Positions 5,802 through 7,733 of a DNA stretch of 7,733 nt are shown one piece after another. The translations under genes were made by a program, and so were the position numbers. The DNA lies in the NCBI GenBank assembly GCA_019420045.1, contig JAHZHY010000328.1:1-7733 (forward strand), in the 5' to 3' direction. The notes under the pieces are model-generated. The model was not told where the DNA came from. It saw nothing but the letters and a program-made list of their open reading frames with translations, and made no database searches. Each line of letters begins with the position of its first letter. Within the stretch, counting starts at the first letter, position 1. Origin of the DNA: Clostridiales bacterium (GTDB lineage: Bacteria > Bacillota > Clostridia > Oscillospirales > Butyricicoccaceae).

Positions 5802-7334
5802 TTATTCTTCCCAATAGCAATCCTGGAAATACAGATTACCGACCGCGTTGATTTCTACGCCTTTCAGCTTGGCATCATAAGCCCGAATCGACACTTGCTG
5901 CCAAAGAGGAACCAGCACGCAAATTTCATTCAGGTATTCGTTCAGTTCTTCCATAACTTCTTGCCGTTCTTTATCGTCCAAGGTCACCATAGCTTTTTCA
6001 ATCAAGCTATCAACCTTTTCATCTTGCAGTCGAGAACGATTGGAGCCTCCAATAGAAGTACTATGGAACATACCTTTACAGAAAATCAACTGGTCTGTGG
6101 TATTATAACCGCCAATACAAGCACTGAAGTTGCCCTCTGTTGTGGTGGACAAATATGTAGCCAAATCCATGGATTCCAATGTACAATCAATGCCAATCTG
6201 TTTGAGATCAGCCTGGATCACTTCGCCGGCTCGCTTTTTCATGTCATTGGAGCAAATAATAGAGAAAGTTATAGCAGAAGGATCGACTCCAGATTGCTCC
6301 AAATATTCCTTTGCCTTTTCCACATTGTACTCATCTGCATTGTCGTCATAGCTGCCAATCAAGTTTTTCGGCGATTGCCCCTTGGCTGGCGTAGCCAGTC
6401 CGTTCAATGCTACTGTTACTACATTTTCTTTGTTAATTGCGGAATTTATAGCATGACGAACCAACGGATCTCCAAAATAGCCATATTCGTGATTCATCTG
6501 CATGAAGTTCAACTCTGTGGCTTCATAATCATAAACAGCAAGTTCTTTATTGCCTTTTATACGATCAATATCCATCTGCTCCACTTCAACGATAAAATCG
6601 ATCTCGCCAGCCTCCAGAGCGATGGTACGTGAAGAACCTTCGGGGATGATCTTCCAGATCATATTCTTAATTTTTACTTCTCCATCCCAATAATCGTCAA
6701 AAGCTTCAAAGGAAAGGCTATCGCCCATCTTCCACTCTTTAAACACATAAGGACCGGTGCCGATGGGATTTTCATTAAAGTTATTACCTGCATCAATCAG
6801 CTTTTTAGGAACAATGGCATTGGCAGTTCCCGTAAGATTGTCCAGAATGATCGAACACGGCTCAAAAGTGGTGATCTTAATGGTTTCATCATCCACAATG
6901 TCCACTTGCTTGATATTCTCTGTACTGGTCTTGATCAGCGGGAAGTTCTGGGCCCAGTCCAAAGAGGCCTTTACATCTTCCACTGTCATTTCTTCGCCAG
7001 TATGGAATTTAACACCCTTACGGATCTTAAACTCCCATTCAGTATCGCTGATGGCTTCATAACTTTCCGCCAGGCAGGGTTTCGGCTTCATATCCATGCC
7101 CCGCCGCAAAAGGCCTTCGTAAGTCAGAAGATTCATATAGCCACCAGCTACAGCGTTATGCTCATTGGGTGTGAGAGAAGGGGTCTCGCTCATAGTGGCA
7201 ATGACGATGGTATCCTTGGCTCCGCCTTTGGTATTGCCTTCGTCCTTTTTGCATCCAGCCACGCCAGCAAATAATCCTACTGTCATGGTAAGAAGAGCCA
7301 ATACACTAACCAAACGCTTTCTTCTGTTACTCAT
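5802..7334 (-). CDS. Family 5 ABC-importer substrate-binding lipoprotein (paralog D, divergent)
   Basis: A complete 510-residue receptor of the oligopeptide/nickel-type importers and the most divergent of the four. The signal peptide is SNRRKR plus a hydrophobic core ending VAG-Cys28, then a Lys/Gly/Glu tether. Landmarks: DTIVIAT (41-47), GVKFHTGEEMTVEDV (107-121), GTGPYVFKEW (192-201), WKIIPEGSSRTIALEAGE (227-244), VRHAINSAINKE (292-303), C-terminus LYFQDCYWEE. The Cys-His-His-Gly of A-C is replaced by Thr-Gly-Thr-Ala (168-171), so specificity may differ. There are eight cysteines besides the lipidated one, which fits an anaerobe. I chose the start at 7334 because GAGGTG (7341-7346) lies 6 nt upstream and the signal peptide begins there. 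An in-frame ATG at 7430 would add 32 residues that do not look like a signal peptide and that overlap the promoter. Codon use is more AT-rich than in A-C. The ligand is unknown. Confidence 0.96.
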   Translation of the reverse strand: MSNRRKRLVSVLALLTMTVGLFAGVAGCKKDEGNTKGGAKDTIVIATMSETPSLTPNEHNAVAGGYMNLLTYEGLLRRGMDMKPKPCLAESYEAISDTEWEFKIRKGVKFHTGEEMTVEDVKASLDWAQNFPLIKTSTENIKQVDIVDDETIKITTFEPCSIILDNLTGTANAIVPKKLIDAGNNFNENPIGTGPYVFKEWKMGDSLSFEAFDDYWDGEVKIKNMIWKIIPEGSSRTIALEAGEIDFIVEVEQMDIDRIKGNKELAVYDYEATELNFMQMNHEYGYFGDPLVRHAINSAINKENVVTVALNGLATPAKGQSPKNLIGSYDDNADEYNVEKAKEYLEQSGVDPSAITFSIICSNDMKKRAGEVIQADLKQIGIDCTLESMDLATYLSTTTEGNFSACIGGYNTTDQLIFCKGMFHSTSIGGSNRSRLQDEKVDSLIEKAMVTLDDKERQEVMEELNEYLNEICVLVPLWQQVSIRAYDAKLKGVEINAVGNLYFQDCYWEE

Positions 7335-7357
7335 GCCTTTCACCTCTTTCATCATAT

Positions 7358-7375
7358 GCGCGGTGCCCTCCGCGC
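7358..7375 (-). promoter_or_regulatory. Leader hairpin upstream of D
   Basis: A perfect 6-bp GC stem GCGCGG / CCGCGC encloses a 6-nt loop, 24-41 nt upstream of the D start codon. It is the most stable of the four leader hairpins and stands out against the AT-rich surroundings. It lies in the predicted leader, between the promoter and the Shine-Dalgarno. Confidence 0.5.
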
Positions 7376-7419
7376 CGGAATACTCTTTCGCAGTGGGCTG
7401 GCTGCAAGTGGTATAACCT

Positions 7420-7449
7420 ATTATATGCACTCTCCCTTCCTTCCCGCAA
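7420..7449 (-). promoter_or_regulatory. Probable promoter of gene D
   Basis: A perfect TATAAT on the minus strand (7425-7420) has TTGCGG (7449-7444) 18 nt upstream; only TTG matches the -35 consensus well. The predicted start near 7413 gives a leader of about 80 nt, as in C. The weak -35 box may mean an activator is needed. Confidence 0.55.
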
Positions 7450-7534
7450 TCCCCCTACGCAACTTCCGCGCACCTATTTTTATTCAATTTGTCCATTTTA
7501 TTTCCAAATATAAAGCCACTCTTGGTATAAATTC

Positions 7535-7577
7535 CATAAAGTTTTCTTCATATCTTTTACACACATTTCTATTTTTT
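7535..7577. repeat. T-rich upstream element shared with gene B
   Basis: Partner of the element at 3496-3535: the same order of words (CATAA, TTTTCTT, ATATCTT, TACA, then A and six T) with a 3-nt insertion and five substitutions. It begins 201 nt upstream of the D start codon. It is upstream of the promoter, so a DNA-level role or common descent is more likely than an RNA role. Confidence 0.4.
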
Positions 7578-7653
7578 ATGAAATTCATCCTGTTCTATCA
7601 GGGTATTTTTGCACGCTTTCACAAGCATTCCAAATTTATCATTACAATTTTGT

Positions 7654-7665
7654 GTAGTAAACTAC
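7654..7665. promoter_or_regulatory. Small inverted repeat upstream of D
   Basis: GTAGT-AA-ACTAC is a perfect 5-bp inverted repeat about 205 bp upstream of the D -35 box and just inside the edge terminator. It could be a regulator-binding site for a neighbouring promoter or chance. Confidence 0.2.
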
Positions 7666-7688
7666 TGCATTTTCTTGCGAATAATAAT

Positions 7689-7712
7689 CCCCCGGCGGAG
7701 CCGGGGGTTTTT
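7689..7712. terminator. Terminator-like hairpin at right edge
   Basis: A perfect 8-bp GC stem CCCCCGGC / GCCGGGGG with loop GGA is followed on the plus strand by five T. On the minus strand the tail is the weaker ATTATTATT. By analogy with the other three units it would end a minus-strand gene lying to the right, but the better U tract is in the plus direction, so the strand is left open. Confidence 0.75.
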
Positions 7713-7733
7713 CATAGACGGGTAAAACCCTTT

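Larger units (their letters stand above)
1..7334 (-). repeat. Tandem array of four paralogous receptor genes
   Basis: Genes A-D are head-to-tail copies of one gene type, with repeat units of about 2.0 kb counting each spacer. Nucleotide identity is high in places: a 42-base exact match between A (897-938) and B (2874-2915), and a 45-base block identical in A (590-634) and C (4604-4648) with only two changes in D (6613-6657). Such blocks are potential substrates for homologous recombination. Confidence 0.9.
7335..7733. other. Spacer upstream of D: D leader, D promoter, edge terminator
   Basis: This non-coding stretch of about 400 bases contains the D Shine-Dalgarno, a GC-rich leader hairpin (7358-7375), the D promoter (7420-7449), a T-rich element shared with B (7535-7577), an inverted repeat (7654-7665) and a terminator-like hairpin (7689-7712). 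I see no gene in 7450-7688. The last 22 bases could be the tail of another minus-strand gene ending in TGA at 7714-7712, but that is too short to assign. Confidence 0.75.

Noticed and set aside
7335..7430. Upstream in-frame ATG for gene D at 7430
   Set aside because: The 32 added residues would precede a complete lipoprotein signal peptide, the ATG overlaps the -10 region of the promoter, and no Shine-Dalgarno lies before it; GAGGTG sits before 7334 instead.
7608..7621. CcpA cre-like sequence TGAAAGCGTGCAAA on the minus strand
   Set aside because: It has the TGAAANCG half but mismatches in the other half and lies about 160 bp upstream of the D promoter; nothing comparable was noticed near the other promoters.
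1..7733. CRISPR array, tRNA, rRNA or insertion sequence
   Set aside because: The repeats seen are paralogous coding sequence, not short spaced repeats. No cloverleaf, ribosomal sequence, transposase or terminal inverted repeats were found on either strand.

Overview
The window is a tandem array of four paralogous genes, all on the minus strand. Each encodes a family 5 (SBP_bac_5, oligopeptide/nickel type) substrate-binding lipoprotein of an ABC importer. I call them A (1-1317, C-terminus cut off by the window edge), B (1756-3297), C (3793-5328) and D (5802-7334). No permease, ATPase, regulator, RNA gene, IS element or CRISPR array is visible. The host looks like a low-to-mid GC Gram-positive anaerobe, probably a gut-type Clostridia. 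The reasons are the Gram-positive lipoprotein signal peptides with a lipobox cysteine, strong GAGGTG Shine-Dalgarno sites, TATAAT promoters, very T/A-rich spacers, and many unpaired cysteines in an exported protein. The taxon is inferred.

Layout, read right to left in the direction of transcription. There is a terminator-like hairpin at the right edge (7689-7712), then a spacer holding the D promoter (7420-7449), then D and its terminator (5730-5766). Next come the C promoter (5415-5443), C and its terminator (3741-3773), then the B promoter (3439-3467), B and its terminator (1695-1729), then the A promoter (1476-1504) and A. Every gene therefore has its own perfect TATAAT box, its own leader of roughly 80-150 nt and, for B, C and D, its own intrinsic terminator 26-36 nt after the stop codon. 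They look like separate single-gene units rather than an operon.

A and B are the closest pair, C is intermediate and D is the outlier, with a more AT-rich sequence and a different putative binding-site loop. A looks mosaic: its body and leader resemble B, but its first ~80 coding bases resemble C. All four leaders carry a small predicted hairpin about 24-45 nt upstream of the start codon, with different stem sequences. The T-rich DNA about 200 bp upstream of the B and D start codons is also related.

How the genes work together: the four lipoproteins would sit on the outer face of the membrane and deliver ligands to an ABC importer encoded elsewhere, either before or after this array or at another locus. 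Separate promoters suggest that the receptors can be expressed independently or swapped. The ligand cannot be read from the sequence.
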